DNA from: Neomoorella carbonis
GTDB lineage: Bacteria > Bacillota > DSM-521 > Neomoorellales > Neomoorellaceae
DNA length: 64,000 nucleotides
NCBI RefSeq assembly: GCF_045278715.1
Contig: NZ_CP136420.1
Coordinates: forward strand, 1,984,001-2,048,000
Reading direction: 5' to 3'
Position numbers and translations under genes: made by a program. Each line of letters begins with the position of its first letter. Position 1 is the first letter of the stretch. Positions 41,098 through 50,235 of this stretch are shown here, piece by piece. The notes under the pieces are model-generated. The model made no database searches. It was not told where the DNA came from and was given only the letters and a program-made list of their open reading frames with translations.

Positions 41098-43371
41098 TTA
41101 TAATCCCTTTCTAGATTTATAGAAAATCCTCGGGCCGTTGCCCTTTTCACCCCGGCCCTCCTGACCCGTGCTTCCAGCTTGAAGTTTTTCAATCCGGCAG
41201 GCGCCGGCCTTGGCCATGGGCTGGCCGGAAAGGGGATCGACGTTCCGGCCGGTGAGGTGGTTGGCCGCCTGACGCCTTTCCCTCTCGCCGGGGTCCAGAT
41301 CGCCAAAGTGGAAGGGGACAAAGACCTCCCCCGGCGCCACCACCTCTGTAAGCCTGGCCGGCACCTGAATCCAGCCCCGGCGGGAGATAACCTGGACCAA
41401 CTCGCCATCCGTCACCTGCAGGCGGGCCGCATCGGCAGGATTGATCTCCACATAGGCCCCGGGTACCAGGGCCTGGAGTTCGGGGATACGCTTCGTCCTG
41501 GTACGGGTATGGTAATGCTCAATAACCCGGCCGGTATTGAGCCAGAAGGGAAATTCCCCGTCAGGTACTTCCGGCGGCGGTGCATAAGGAACAGCCAGGA
41601 GGCGCGCCCGGCCCTCCGGGTGATGGAACTCACCGTAACCCTGGGCCTCCTCCGCCCGGGTAGGGAAGACCCCGTCAGTATAAAGGCGGGGCGTACCCCG
41701 GCCGCCCTCCGGGCAGGGCCACTGGACGCCCCCCAGGCGTTCCAGCAGGGCGTAATCCACCCCTGTCATGTCGTTGGGCCGGCCGCGGGTTAGCTCGCGC
41801 AACTCCCGGAAGGCATCCTCCGGGCCCTGCCAGGCAAAGAGGCTCCCTGCACCCAGGTAGCGGGCCACATGGCTGACGATGGCCAGGTCGTCCCGCGCCT
41901 CTCCCGGCGGGTCCACGGCCCGGCGGACCAGGTTCAGGCGCCGTTCCGAGTTGGTAACGACCCCCGTCTTTTCTCCCCACCCGGCACCGGGCAGGAAGAT
42001 ATCGGCGAAGGCCGCCGTCTCCATAGGATAAAAGATATCCTGGACAATCAAAAAGACCTTCTCCAGCTGGCGGCGGCTGAAACCCAGATCCGGCAGGGAG
42101 ACGGCCGGGTTGGTGCCGATGACCCACAGAACTTTTAGCCTGCCGTCTTCCACCAGCTCCAGCATACGGTTGATATCATTGACCCGCCGGGGTAGCCGCT
42201 CTTCCGGGATACCCCAATAATCTGCCACCTGGCGGCGATGTTCAGGATTCTCCGGGTTGCGGAAACCGGGCAAAGAACCGCCGCCGCCAATCTCCCTCAT
42301 GCTCAGGGCCGAGGCCTGGCCGGTCAGGGAGAAAGGCGCCGACCCCGGCCGGCCGATTTTACCGGTTATCAGGTGCAGGGAGTTAATCAGAGTTACCGTA
42401 TCAACCGCCTGGCTGCTCTGGTTTACCCCCTGGCAGAAGACAGTCACGGCACTGGGGGAGCGGCCGAAGAGGCGGGCGGCGGCCACAATATCCGCCGCCG
42501 GCACGCCGGTCAGCCCGGCCACCCGCTCCGGCGGGAAGGCGGCAGCGGCGCGGGCCAGTTCCTCAAAGCCTGCCGTGGCCCGCCGGATAAAATCGCGGTC
42601 CAGCATGTCTTCCTTAATCAGTATATTAATCAAGCCGTACAGCAGGGGGATGTTGCTGCCGCAGCGCAGGCGCAGGTGGATATCGGCCACTCGGGCCGGC
42701 AGGGTAAGGCGCGGGTCGGCCACCATGATTCTGGCCCCGTTAAGTTTACGGTTGCGTAAAATCCGCTGCCATAGCTGGGGGTGCATCTCCGCCGGGTTGG
42801 CGCCGAAGATAAAGATGAGGCGGCTCACATCCAGGTCTTCGTAACAGCCCGGCGGGGCGTCCACGCCGAAGGAGCGGATATAACCGCTTACCGTGGAGGC
42901 CATACAGAGCCGGGTATTGGCATCTATATTGGGCGTACCCAGGACGCCTTTAGCCAGCTTGTGGATGGCGTAGTATTCCTCCAGGGTCAGCTGCCCGCCG
43001 TGGTAAATGCCGGCGGCTTCCGGGCCGCCGGTTGCCAGGGCTTCCCGGAGACGCTGCGCCACCTCCTCCAGGGCCCTTTCCCAGGTCACGGGATGCATTT
43101 CCCTACCCCGGCGGCGGAGGGGTACCGTCGCCCGCTCCGGGTGGTGCAGGGTCTTCCACTCATAAAGGCCCTTGAGGCACAGGTGGCCTTTATTTACCGG
43201 CGCGGCGGTATCAGGTTTAACGGCCACCGCCCGGCCGTCTTTAACCCCCAGGTAGAGGCCGCAGCCGGTACCGCAATAACCGCAGGTAGTAGCCACCCAG
43301 CGATCCACGGCTGCTTCCCCTTGGCCCTGGAACAGGCTGACTATCCCCTGTTGCAACTCTGCTCCTACCAT
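41098..43371 (-). CDS. Cytoplasmic NarB/NasA-like nitrate reductase (molybdopterin oxidoreductase)
   Basis: 757 residues from ATG 43371 behind GAGGGA. The [4Fe-4S] motif CGYCGTGC...GHLCLKG (~30-65) is followed by RLCMAS (~157), whose Cys would bind molybdenum, and SFGVDAPPGCYEDLD, as in Nap/NarB/NasA nitrate reductases. The MGD-binding regions (FIFGANPAEMHP, VIGTNPAVSLPD, LPGAGWGEKTG) are complete, and the C-terminal dinucleotide-binding domain ends with PVPFHFG-like FVPFHFGDLD. There is no Tat signal, so it is cytoplasmic, and no NADH or ferredoxin subunit adjoins it. A formate-dehydrogenase-like alternative is less likely, as it lacks the selenocysteine/Cys-His pair. Confidence 0.85.
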   Translation of the reverse strand: MVGAELQQGIVSLFQGQGEAAVDRWVATTCGYCGTGCGLYLGVKDGRAVAVKPDTAAPVNKGHLCLKGLYEWKTLHHPERATVPLRRRGREMHPVTWERALEEVAQRLREALATGGPEAAGIYHGGQLTLEEYYAIHKLAKGVLGTPNIDANTRLCMASTVSGYIRSFGVDAPPGCYEDLDVSRLIFIFGANPAEMHPQLWQRILRNRKLNGARIMVADPRLTLPARVADIHLRLRCGSNIPLLYGLINILIKEDMLDRDFIRRATAGFEELARAAAAFPPERVAGLTGVPAADIVAAARLFGRSPSAVTVFCQGVNQSSQAVDTVTLINSLHLITGKIGRPGSAPFSLTGQASALSMREIGGGGSLPGFRNPENPEHRRQVADYWGIPEERLPRRVNDINRMLELVEDGRLKVLWVIGTNPAVSLPDLGFSRRQLEKVFLIVQDIFYPMETAAFADIFLPGAGWGEKTGVVTNSERRLNLVRRAVDPPGEARDDLAIVSHVARYLGAGSLFAWQGPEDAFRELRELTRGRPNDMTGVDYALLERLGGVQWPCPEGGRGTPRLYTDGVFPTRAEEAQGYGEFHHPEGRARLLAVPYAPPPEVPDGEFPFWLNTGRVIEHYHTRTRTKRIPELQALVPGAYVEINPADAARLQVTDGELVQVISRRGWIQVPARLTEVVAPGEVFVPFHFGDLDPGERERRQAANHLTGRNVDPLSGQPMAKAGACRIEKLQAGSTGQEGRGEKGNGPRIFYKSRKGL

Positions 43372-43414
43372 CGGCAATCCCTCATTTGTTACCGGGAATT
43401 AGCCCCGCAAGAAT

Positions 43415-45103
43415 TCACTCGATACTGTAGCGCTTCAACTTCTGGTACAGGCCGGAAGGATGGATGCCCAGGAGTCTGGCCGCCTCCTGCTTATTCCCGC
43501 CGGCGGCCGCCAGGGCCCTCTGGATGGTTGCCTTTTCTGCTTCAGCAACGGCCTCCTTCAATTCCAGGCCTGCAGCTTTACCGCCCACCTGTTGCAGGCT
43601 CGCCGGCAGGTGCTCCCGGCGGATGATCTCTTCCCCCGGTTCCAGGAAATTAAAGGCATGCTCCAGGACGTTCTCCAGCTCGCGGACATTACCCGGCCAG
43701 GTATAGCGGTAAAAAAGCTCCTGCACCGCCGGGGCCAGGCCCCTGACGTCCATTCCATACCGGTTATTAAGGCGCCGGATAATGGCCGCCGTCAAAACCT
43801 GGATATCCTCCGGCCGCTCCCGCAGGGGCGGTATATGCAGGTTCACCACCGCCAGGCGGTAATAAAGGTCGCGGCGAAACTTGCCGGCCGCCTCCAGGGA
43901 CAGGAGATCCTGGTTGGTGGCAGCAATAATCCTCACATCAACCTTGATGGTCCGGCGTCCCCCGACCCGTTCAAAGGCCCTTTCCTGCAGGACCCGCAGT
44001 AGTTTGGGCTGCATACTGAGGGGCAGGTCGCCGATTTCATCCAGGAAGATAGTGCCGCCGTCGGCCAGCTCAAACTTGCCGGGCCTGCCGCCCCGGGCCG
44101 CCCCGGTAAAGGCCCCTTCCTCGTAACCGAAAAGCTCGGCTTCGAGCAGGTTCTCCGGGATGGCGGCACAGTTTATTTTAATCAGGGGCTCATTACGGCG
44201 GGAACTGGCCCGGTGAATGGCCTGGGCCAGCAGTTCCTTCCCGGTACCACTCTCGCCGGTAATCAAAACGTTAGCCTCGCCCCGGGCCACCCGGGCCGCC
44301 AGTTTTTTCAGCTGCACCACGGCCGGGCTAGTCCCCAGGATGCCCTGCCAGGCGTCATCTCCATGGATAGAATCGAGTTCCTGCTGGTAAAAGAGGAGCT
44401 TGCCCTCTAAAACCTGCAGGCGCCGGGAAATATCTTTGAGGCCTGCAGCGGCCAGGTCTTCAACTGCCATGGCCTTGCCAACCGCACCCAGGAGGTTGCC
44501 CGCGGCATCTTTGACAGGCATTTCCGATAATAGCAGTTTCTTGCCGGCATACTGGACCTCGTGACCGACTACCGGCCGGCCGGTAGCCAGGACCTCCGGC
44601 AGGCGGCTAAAGGTTAAAACATCGCCAACCTCCAGGCCCGTCAGCGCATCAGCTCCCTGTCCCAGCAGCTCGGCATACATCTGGTTGATACTGACGATTA
44701 CCCCCCGGCGGTTAACTACAACCAGGTAGAGGGGAAAATCATCGAGGAGGGCGGCGTAGAGATCATTCAGGGCCTGCAGGTGGGCTGCACTCGGCTGTTC
44801 TTCCGTAAAAAGAACGACTACTCCACGCCGGCCGTCGGGGAAATAATCGACGCGGTAGTTTTTACCCCCGGCGGCAAAACGGGTTCCCTGGAGGGGGCGG
44901 CGGTTGGTAAAGACCTCCGCCAGGCGCGTCTCAGGAAAGACCTCCGTCAGCCGCCGGCCCTTTAAATCCCGGCCGGCCAGCCCCAGGATTGCGGCAGCCA
45001 GGGAATTGGCAACCTGGATGTGGCCGCCGGCGTCGACATAAATCATTCCCTGCTGCAGGGCATCAAAGGTTTCTCCCCAGAAATCCCAGGCAGCCCCGGC
45101 CAT
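43415..45103 (-). CDS. PAS-AAA+ sigma-54-dependent transcriptional activator
   Basis: 562 residues from ATG 45103 behind GGGAGGGGAG. Two PAS sensor domains (residues ~12-100 and ~115-215) are followed by a short coiled coil and a central AAA+ domain: Walker A GESGTGKE (~282), the sigma-54 contact loop GAFTGA (~330), Walker B GGTIFLDEIGDLP, and arginine-finger region VDVRIIAATNQDL. A C-terminal FIS-type helix-turn-helix follows (NKQEAARLLGIHPSGLYQKL). It is likely to activate the -24/-12 promoter at 41009-41026. The PAS ligand (redox, heme or oxyanion) is unknown. It lies just upstream of the nitrate reductase-like gene. Confidence 0.95.
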   Translation of the reverse strand: MAGAAWDFWGETFDALQQGMIYVDAGGHIQVANSLAAAILGLAGRDLKGRRLTEVFPETRLAEVFTNRRPLQGTRFAAGGKNYRVDYFPDGRRGVVVLFTEEQPSAAHLQALNDLYAALLDDFPLYLVVVNRRGVIVSINQMYAELLGQGADALTGLEVGDVLTFSRLPEVLATGRPVVGHEVQYAGKKLLLSEMPVKDAAGNLLGAVGKAMAVEDLAAAGLKDISRRLQVLEGKLLFYQQELDSIHGDDAWQGILGTSPAVVQLKKLAARVARGEANVLITGESGTGKELLAQAIHRASSRRNEPLIKINCAAIPENLLEAELFGYEEGAFTGAARGGRPGKFELADGGTIFLDEIGDLPLSMQPKLLRVLQERAFERVGGRRTIKVDVRIIAATNQDLLSLEAAGKFRRDLYYRLAVVNLHIPPLRERPEDIQVLTAAIIRRLNNRYGMDVRGLAPAVQELFYRYTWPGNVRELENVLEHAFNFLEPGEEIIRREHLPASLQQVGGKAAGLELKEAVAEAEKATIQRALAAAGGNKQEAARLLGIHPSGLYQKLKRYSIE

Positions 45104-45325
45104 TATTCTCCCCTCCCTGTATGTCATCCCTGCTCTTTCATTATGTTAACATTTCGTACTTCTGACGGCAACTATGCCCGGCACGCCAGCAAAGCACGGA
45201 TTGTTTAGGTAAGTAATCTATTTTTTATAAATTGACAGTTAATTTCAAAGGCATATCACTACGATTTGCAGTGATGCGCGCAAAGGAAGATATGTATGGG
45301 AATCTACTGCTAAAGTATAACTGAC
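45104..45325. other. AT-rich intergenic region between the sigma-54 activator and rlmD
   Basis: About 220 bases with lower G+C than the surroundings. It holds the inverted repeat at 45255-45275. No clear sigma-A promoter with proper spacing and no terminator for rlmD were found by eye. Confidence 0.4.
45255..45275. repeat. Inverted repeat, candidate operator upstream of the sigma-54 activator gene
   Basis: ATCACT-ACGATTTGC-AGTGAT: perfect 6-bp arms around nine bases, about 150 bases before the activator start. It could be an operator; there is no direct evidence. Confidence 0.4.
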
Positions 45326-46618
45326 CTAAATCATAGTTAGACAACATACACACTCCACATGATGAGTGTGAGGAAACATATCCACCGGTTGTACAGGGCC
45401 AGGAGTAAAGCCGGCCTCCAGCAAGTATGCCAGATCCCGGGCTAACGTCGCCGGGTTGCAGGAGACGTAGATCACCCGCCGTGGTTTCATGGCCGCCACG
45501 GCCGCCAGCACCCGGCGGTCGCAGCCGGCCCGGGGCGGGTCCAGGATAACAACTTCGGGCCGGCAACCCTCCCTGGCCAAGCGGGGTAAAAGTACCTCGG
45601 CAGCCCCGGCATGAAACCGGATATTGGTAATCTTATTTAAAGCCGCATTGCGCCGGGCATCATGAACGGCGCCTATAACTACTTCCACCCCGGTAACTCT
45701 ACCCGCCTGCCGGCTCAACCACAGGGCGATGGCGCCGCTGCCACAGTAGGCGTCCAGGACCTCTTCCCCGCCCCGGAGGCCGGCAAAGGCCGCTGCCTGA
45801 TTATAGAGGACTTCCGCCTGGGCCGAATTAACCTGAAAAAAGGTCGTGGCTGATATATAGAAGCGTAATGCTCCCAGGCGTTCCTCCAGGTAATCCCGTC
45901 CGTAGAGGATATTTTCCCTGACCACTCCCCTGTCATTATTCAGAGGCAGGGCTACTACTCCCACCAGCTCCGGGAAGCGGCCGGCCAGTTTGCTCGCTAA
46001 CTCCTTTGCCGCCGGCCAACCCTGGGCCTCCAGGGCTACCAGCAGCTCCCCTGTAGCCCAGCCCTGGCGCAGAGTCACGTGCCTGAGGCCAGGACCCAGA
46101 CCCGGCAGCAGGCGGGCCATCTCCCGGGCAAGTTCCTGGAGCCCGGCTGGTAAGAGGCGGCAATGGGCAAAGGGTACTACCTCATGGCTTCCCCGCCGGT
46201 AAAAACCCAGACGGCTTCCGGTCACATGGAGCCGCACCTTGTTGCGGTAACCCCAGGGATTGGCCATTCCCAGGACCGGCAAAACACTTATGTCCCGCAC
46301 CCCCCCAAGGCGCTGCAAGGCTTCAACAACCAGGCGCCGTTTCCATAAGAGCTGGGCCCGGTAGTCCAGGTGCTGCAGGTGGCATCCGCCACAATGGTAC
46401 GCCTCCGGGCAGGGTGGTAATACCCGGTCCGGTGAAGCTTTTTCGATCTCCAGCAGCCGTGCCAGGGCGTAATTCTTCTTCCTGGCAGCGACCTCTATTT
46501 TTACCCTTTCTCCCGGCAGGGCCCCCGGTACAAAAACTACCAGGCCGTCCTGCAAGCGACCCACACCGGCCCCTTCATGGGTTAACCCTGTTATATCAAT
46601 TTTTTCCATATTTTTCAT
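45326..46618 (-). CDS. rlmD: 23S rRNA (uracil-C5)-methyltransferase, RumA/RlmD type
   Basis: 430 residues. An N-terminal TRAM domain (ITGLTHEGAGVGRLQDG) is followed by an FeS-type cysteine group (CPEAYHCGGCHLQHLDY), a SAM-binding fold with LDAYCGSGAIALWLS, ILDPPRAGCDRRVL, the catalytic region YVSCNPATLARDLAYL, and FPHTHHVECV. It makes 5-methyluridine in 23S rRNA (U1939 or U747 type; the exact site cannot be told). An internal ATG at 46609 is an alternative start. Confidence 0.93.
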   Translation of the reverse strand: MKNMEKIDITGLTHEGAGVGRLQDGLVVFVPGALPGERVKIEVAARKKNYALARLLEIEKASPDRVLPPCPEAYHCGGCHLQHLDYRAQLLWKRRLVVEALQRLGGVRDISVLPVLGMANPWGYRNKVRLHVTGSRLGFYRRGSHEVVPFAHCRLLPAGLQELAREMARLLPGLGPGLRHVTLRQGWATGELLVALEAQGWPAAKELASKLAGRFPELVGVVALPLNNDRGVVRENILYGRDYLEERLGALRFYISATTFFQVNSAQAEVLYNQAAAFAGLRGGEEVLDAYCGSGAIALWLSRQAGRVTGVEVVIGAVHDARRNAALNKITNIRFHAGAAEVLLPRLAREGCRPEVVILDPPRAGCDRRVLAAVAAMKPRRVIYVSCNPATLARDLAYLLEAGFTPGPVQPVDMFPHTHHVECVCCLTMI

Positions 46619-46627
46619 ATCTATTTT

Positions 46628-47326
46628 TCATACCCACCGCAGGGCAAAATAGAGAAGGAAAATCATAATGGTATTCCAGGTAGCATGGGCAACAATGGCG
46701 GTAAGGATATTTCCCGTCCGTTCATAAAGGTAGGCCAGACCTATCCCCCCCAGGGCAAGGGGCAGGAAACGCACCAGGTCCAGGTGCAGGAAGGCAAAGA
46801 TCAGGGCGCTCCCCACAAGGCCCCAGGCGAAGCCGTAGCGATTTTTAAGGGCGGGGAAGAGAAACCCTCTGAAATATAGTTCTTCCGAAACGGGAGCCAC
46901 GAAAGCACCGAGAAATAACGGTATAACCAGGTCACGGGGCTGCCGGGCGTTAATAATCAGTTCGGTAAAGGGCTGGGGGGCCTGGTCGGGTAAAAAGAGC
47001 TGTAACAGGCTGCCCACAATAACTAGCAGTAAAAATAAAGCCAGGCCGCCTCCCAGGCCCACAGCTATGGCCCGGGGCAAAACAGCGGCTTTTAAACCCA
47101 CAGCTTCCAGGCTCAGGCCGTTTTTCTTGCGGACAAAATAATGCAGTCCGCCCAGAACGGCCGCACCCTGGGCCAGCCCCACCAGCAGGTAACGGTAGGC
47201 CAGGGGTAGCCCCGATGCAAAGAACCGTACCAGCAACGCCGTCCCATAACCTGCCGCCAGCATCCCCAGTAATACCAGGAGACACTGCCATAAATTCCAG
47301 GGTATTTTCCCCGTTTCTCCTGTCAT
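46628..47326 (-). CDS. CPBP-family intramembrane metalloprotease (Abi/Rce1-like)
   Basis: 232 residues from ATG 47326, six bases behind GGTG; an upstream ATG at 47341 is possible. About seven membrane segments. The conserved motifs are EELYFRG (EExxxR), FAFLHLDLVRF (FxxxH) and IVAHATWN (HxxxN/D), which form the glutamate protease centre of the CAAX/CPBP family. Substrates in bacteria are mostly unknown. It ends ten bases before rlmD starts. Confidence 0.9.
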   Translation of the reverse strand: MTGETGKIPWNLWQCLLVLLGMLAAGYGTALLVRFFASGLPLAYRYLLVGLAQGAAVLGGLHYFVRKKNGLSLEAVGLKAAVLPRAIAVGLGGGLALFLLLVIVGSLLQLFLPDQAPQPFTELIINARQPRDLVIPLFLGAFVAPVSEELYFRGFLFPALKNRYGFAWGLVGSALIFAFLHLDLVRFLPLALGGIGLAYLYERTGNILTAIVAHATWNTIMIFLLYFALRWV

Positions 47327-47431
47327 AAATTTCACCAACATTCGCTTTTAACTAACTCGGGGTGAATAGCAACAGGTCTCCTCTAAAAATATATAACAAG
47401 CCCCGAAGCTTTGCAAAGCCTTTTATTAGAA

Positions 47432-49396
47432 TTATGGTAGCAACTGCCGTCTCCGGGCGAGGTACTTTTCTACGGCGCTCACAAAGGTGGCATGGGACCA
47501 GGTTAAAGGAGATACCGACAGGGGTTCGCCGGTAAAGGGGTGCAGTTGCTCCGGGAGCATCCCCGCCGGCGTGGCTCGTTCTGCCGCCCAGGTAAGAATA
47601 CCGCGGGCCGCGGCCAGGTCATTTAAATTTTGCGCGCGTAAAGAGTGCCACTCAGCCAGCCACAGGGTACAGATAAACCAGGGGTTACCCGGAGCCACCT
47701 GGAGGTTATCGCTTTTTCGAAAGTAGTAGTCGCCAGTATAGCGGGCTATGCCGCCAATTTCCGTCTTGACCTGCAGTCCTTCCTCCACTGCCGCCATGGT
47801 CCGTTGCAAGCGCGGGTCAGCCAGGGGTACCGCTTCCAGCAGGGCCAGGGCCGCGAGGCTGGCATCCAGGGTAAAATCAGGCACCAGGCGGCCGTCATCT
47901 TCCCTGTAAACTCCCCGGATGAAACGCCCCAGATCCGGGGAATAGAGGTGTTCGCTAATCCCCCTCCCGACTTCCACCGCCGCCCGTCGGTAACGTTCTT
48001 CCCCGCCCGTGTCACCGGCCAGGCGCGCCATATCGGCAGCAGCAGTCAACCCGGCGTAGACGGCAGCCGCAGTAAAGGCAAAGATGCCGCGCCGCTCTTC
48101 CCAGAGGTCATAGCTCGGCAGGGGCAGGCCCAGGTTCGGGTCGCGATAATCCACCAGGAAATCGGCTGCCGGCCGTACCAGGGCCGGAAAAAGATCGTGC
48201 ACGAGAGCCCAGTTCCGCCCCAGGCGGAAGGACTGGCCCAGGGCCCAGAGAACCAGGGCCGTTTCATCTTCCTGGATAGGCAAAATGCGCTCACCCCGGT
48301 GCACCGGCGGCAGCCAGCTGGATCCCAGGCTGCCGTCGGGATTGTATTTTTGATAAAAAAAGCCGTCCTCTTCCAGCACCCGGGAACAATAATAAAAAAA
48401 GCCGGCCGTTAATTCGCTGTACCCCGCCTGGTCCAGGGCACCGGCTACCAGGGCCCCATCTCTGGGCCAGCAGTAGCCGTAGTGATCCCGGGCTTCCGCC
48501 AGGATGTCGCTGTCGGTAGCCGCCAGGATCGCCCCCCGGTTGTCGATCTGGGTGCGCATGACCAGGAGGCTGCGGTGGTAGAGGTCAACTACTGCCGGAG
48601 GTAAATCGGCAAAGTCGCGTCCATTTTTATAGACCCAGCCCCGCCAGTAGGCTGCCGTGGCCGCCAGCATGTTTTTCACCCCCTGGGACAACACCCGGTT
48701 ATTCAACTCTCTAGCAGCCGTAAAGTTCTCGGCAGCCACAATCCAGTAGGTAATCTCCCCTATCTCCCCGGCGGCCAGCTGCAGGCGAAAGCTAAAGGTA
48801 CTGTCTACCGAACCGTGGTGGATAGGATGGCCTTCCAGCCAGCCATCCTCGGCATCCCGCCAGGTACCCTCGGCACCGCGAAAGCGCTTGTTGCCGGTGG
48901 CATACTGAAAAAAAATATTGGCCCCGGCGCGGCCATTGATTAAAAGGTAGAGTCCCCTTTTATAATGAAGTAAAACCTTCTGATCCGGCAGGTAAGTCAC
49001 CGTATCGCCGATAGGGGATTCATTTAAAGTAAAATCATGATAAAAAAACAGCCGCACTTCCCGGGAGCGACCGGCCATGTTGTGCACCGTGATCCGGGCC
49101 AGGTAAATATCTTCTTGAAAATGAACGGCGTTGTTGATAATTATTTCCAGTTCCATCCCTTTATTCCTGGCCCGGCAATGGCCTACCAGGGTATCCGCTT
49201 CATAGCCTACCTCTCGCTCCCAGTCCCGACTTCCCAGCCAGCTAAAACAGCCATCCACCCAGCAGCCCAGGCGATTTCTTTCCCCGCCAATGTGGTTAGG
49301 CCAGCCAACATAGGGATAATATAAGTCACGCATATTAAATTCAGCATCAAAATTAATTAACAAACGCCCGTTCCCCAGGGCCAGTTCTCGCGGCAT
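47432..49396 (-). CDS. Glycoside hydrolase family 15 (glucoamylase/glucan hydrolase), cytoplasmic
   Basis: 654 residues from ATG 49396 behind AAGGGGCGAG. The N-terminal beta-sandwich (~1-260; NGRLLINFDAEFNMRDLYYP) precedes an (alpha/alpha)6 barrel with YGYCWPRDGALVAGALDQAGY, EDETALVLWALGQ, the general acid in DLWEERRGIFAFTAAA (~432) and the catalytic base in LPEQLHPFTGE, then SPLTWSHATFVSAV. It releases glucose from alpha-glucans. No signal peptide, so it probably acts on stored glycogen or trehalose-like glucans. It diverges from the DUF4912/GH57 pair, forming a glycogen-metabolism group. Confidence 0.92.
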   Translation of the reverse strand: MPRELALGNGRLLINFDAEFNMRDLYYPYVGWPNHIGGERNRLGCWVDGCFSWLGSRDWEREVGYEADTLVGHCRARNKGMELEIIINNAVHFQEDIYLARITVHNMAGRSREVRLFFYHDFTLNESPIGDTVTYLPDQKVLLHYKRGLYLLINGRAGANIFFQYATGNKRFRGAEGTWRDAEDGWLEGHPIHHGSVDSTFSFRLQLAAGEIGEITYWIVAAENFTAARELNNRVLSQGVKNMLAATAAYWRGWVYKNGRDFADLPPAVVDLYHRSLLVMRTQIDNRGAILAATDSDILAEARDHYGYCWPRDGALVAGALDQAGYSELTAGFFYYCSRVLEEDGFFYQKYNPDGSLGSSWLPPVHRGERILPIQEDETALVLWALGQSFRLGRNWALVHDLFPALVRPAADFLVDYRDPNLGLPLPSYDLWEERRGIFAFTAAAVYAGLTAAADMARLAGDTGGEERYRRAAVEVGRGISEHLYSPDLGRFIRGVYREDDGRLVPDFTLDASLAALALLEAVPLADPRLQRTMAAVEEGLQVKTEIGGIARYTGDYYFRKSDNLQVAPGNPWFICTLWLAEWHSLRAQNLNDLAAARGILTWAAERATPAGMLPEQLHPFTGEPLSVSPLTWSHATFVSAVEKYLARRRQLLP

Positions 49397-49515
49397 GGTT
49401 CTCGCCCCTTCACTTTCCTCATCTTAGCGGCAATAAAGTCAAGGTAAGTGGATATACTAAGCGATGAGTTTAACGATCCATTAGCATTATTCCACCAGAG
49501 AGCGGGGATTATTGC

Positions 49516-50112
49516 ATGATAACCTTTGTTGCCCTGTTAGTCTTGGCCATTCTGGCCGGGGCGCTCATCTGGTACCGGCGCCGGCAGGCCACCCGCCCGG
49601 CAGCCAAACCCTTACCTACACAGGTACCAGTAAACCAGGACTTACCACAAAAATATGGAAAAGATGAGATTGTCCTGATGGTGAAAGACCCCTACTGGCT
49701 CTATGCCTACTGGGAGTTAAGCGATGCCAAAAAGGAGGAGCTTAAGCGCCGCTTTGGCTCGAGTGCCTGGGAAAAATCCCGTCCAATACTAAGAATCTAC
49801 GACCTTACTAACAATCCTTACGATTTTCTCCAGGCACCCTTTTTTGAAATTGCCATTACCGATATGGCCGACAACTGGTATATTCATACCGGTAAACCCT
49901 GCAGCACCTTTTGCGTTGACCTGGGACGCTGGTTTCCGGAATATGGCTTTGTTACCATAGCCCGGTCCAATATTGTCACTACCCCGGCTGATAAACCCAG
50001 CGACATTATCGACCCCTTATGGCCGCCCCTGGAAGCCTGCTGGCAGGCGGTGGAACGTTACGGTAAGGCAAAAGGTTTCACTTCGACCCTGCTGGTAAAA
50101 ACACAAAAATAA
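49516..50112 (+). CDS. DUF4912 protein with N-terminal membrane anchor
   Basis: 198 residues. An N-terminal hydrophobic helix (ITFVALLVLAILAGALIWY) and basic stretch are followed by the DUF4912 domain: YGKDEIVLMVKDPYWLYAYW, RIYDLTNNPYDF, FFEIAITDMADNWYI, FCVDLGRWFPEYGFVTIARS. The family commonly sits next to GH57 branching enzymes, as here, and may bind carbohydrate (the fold resembles CBM48); this is family context, not proof. Confidence 0.85.
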   Translation: MITFVALLVLAILAGALIWYRRRQATRPAAKPLPTQVPVNQDLPQKYGKDEIVLMVKDPYWLYAYWELSDAKKEELKRRFGSSAWEKSRPILRIYDLTNNPYDFLQAPFFEIAITDMADNWYIHTGKPCSTFCVDLGRWFPEYGFVTIARSNIVTTPADKPSDIIDPLWPPLEACWQAVERYGKAKGFTSTLLVKTQK

Positions 50113-50235
50113 GGGCGGGGCCATTATAAATAAGACCCGTCCTTATATCATTTACATAAAATTGGTCCGGGCCAACCCCGGCCAGCAATAAACTTTCCTG
50201 ACGGCCTTTATTAGGTTTAAGAAAGGAAGAAACTT

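Noticed and set aside
43378..43460. Search for a sigma-54 promoter in front of the nitrate reductase-like gene
   Set aside because: No TGGCA-N5-TTGC type sequence with correct spacing was found on the minus strand; GCAAGAATTCACTCG lacks the -24 element.
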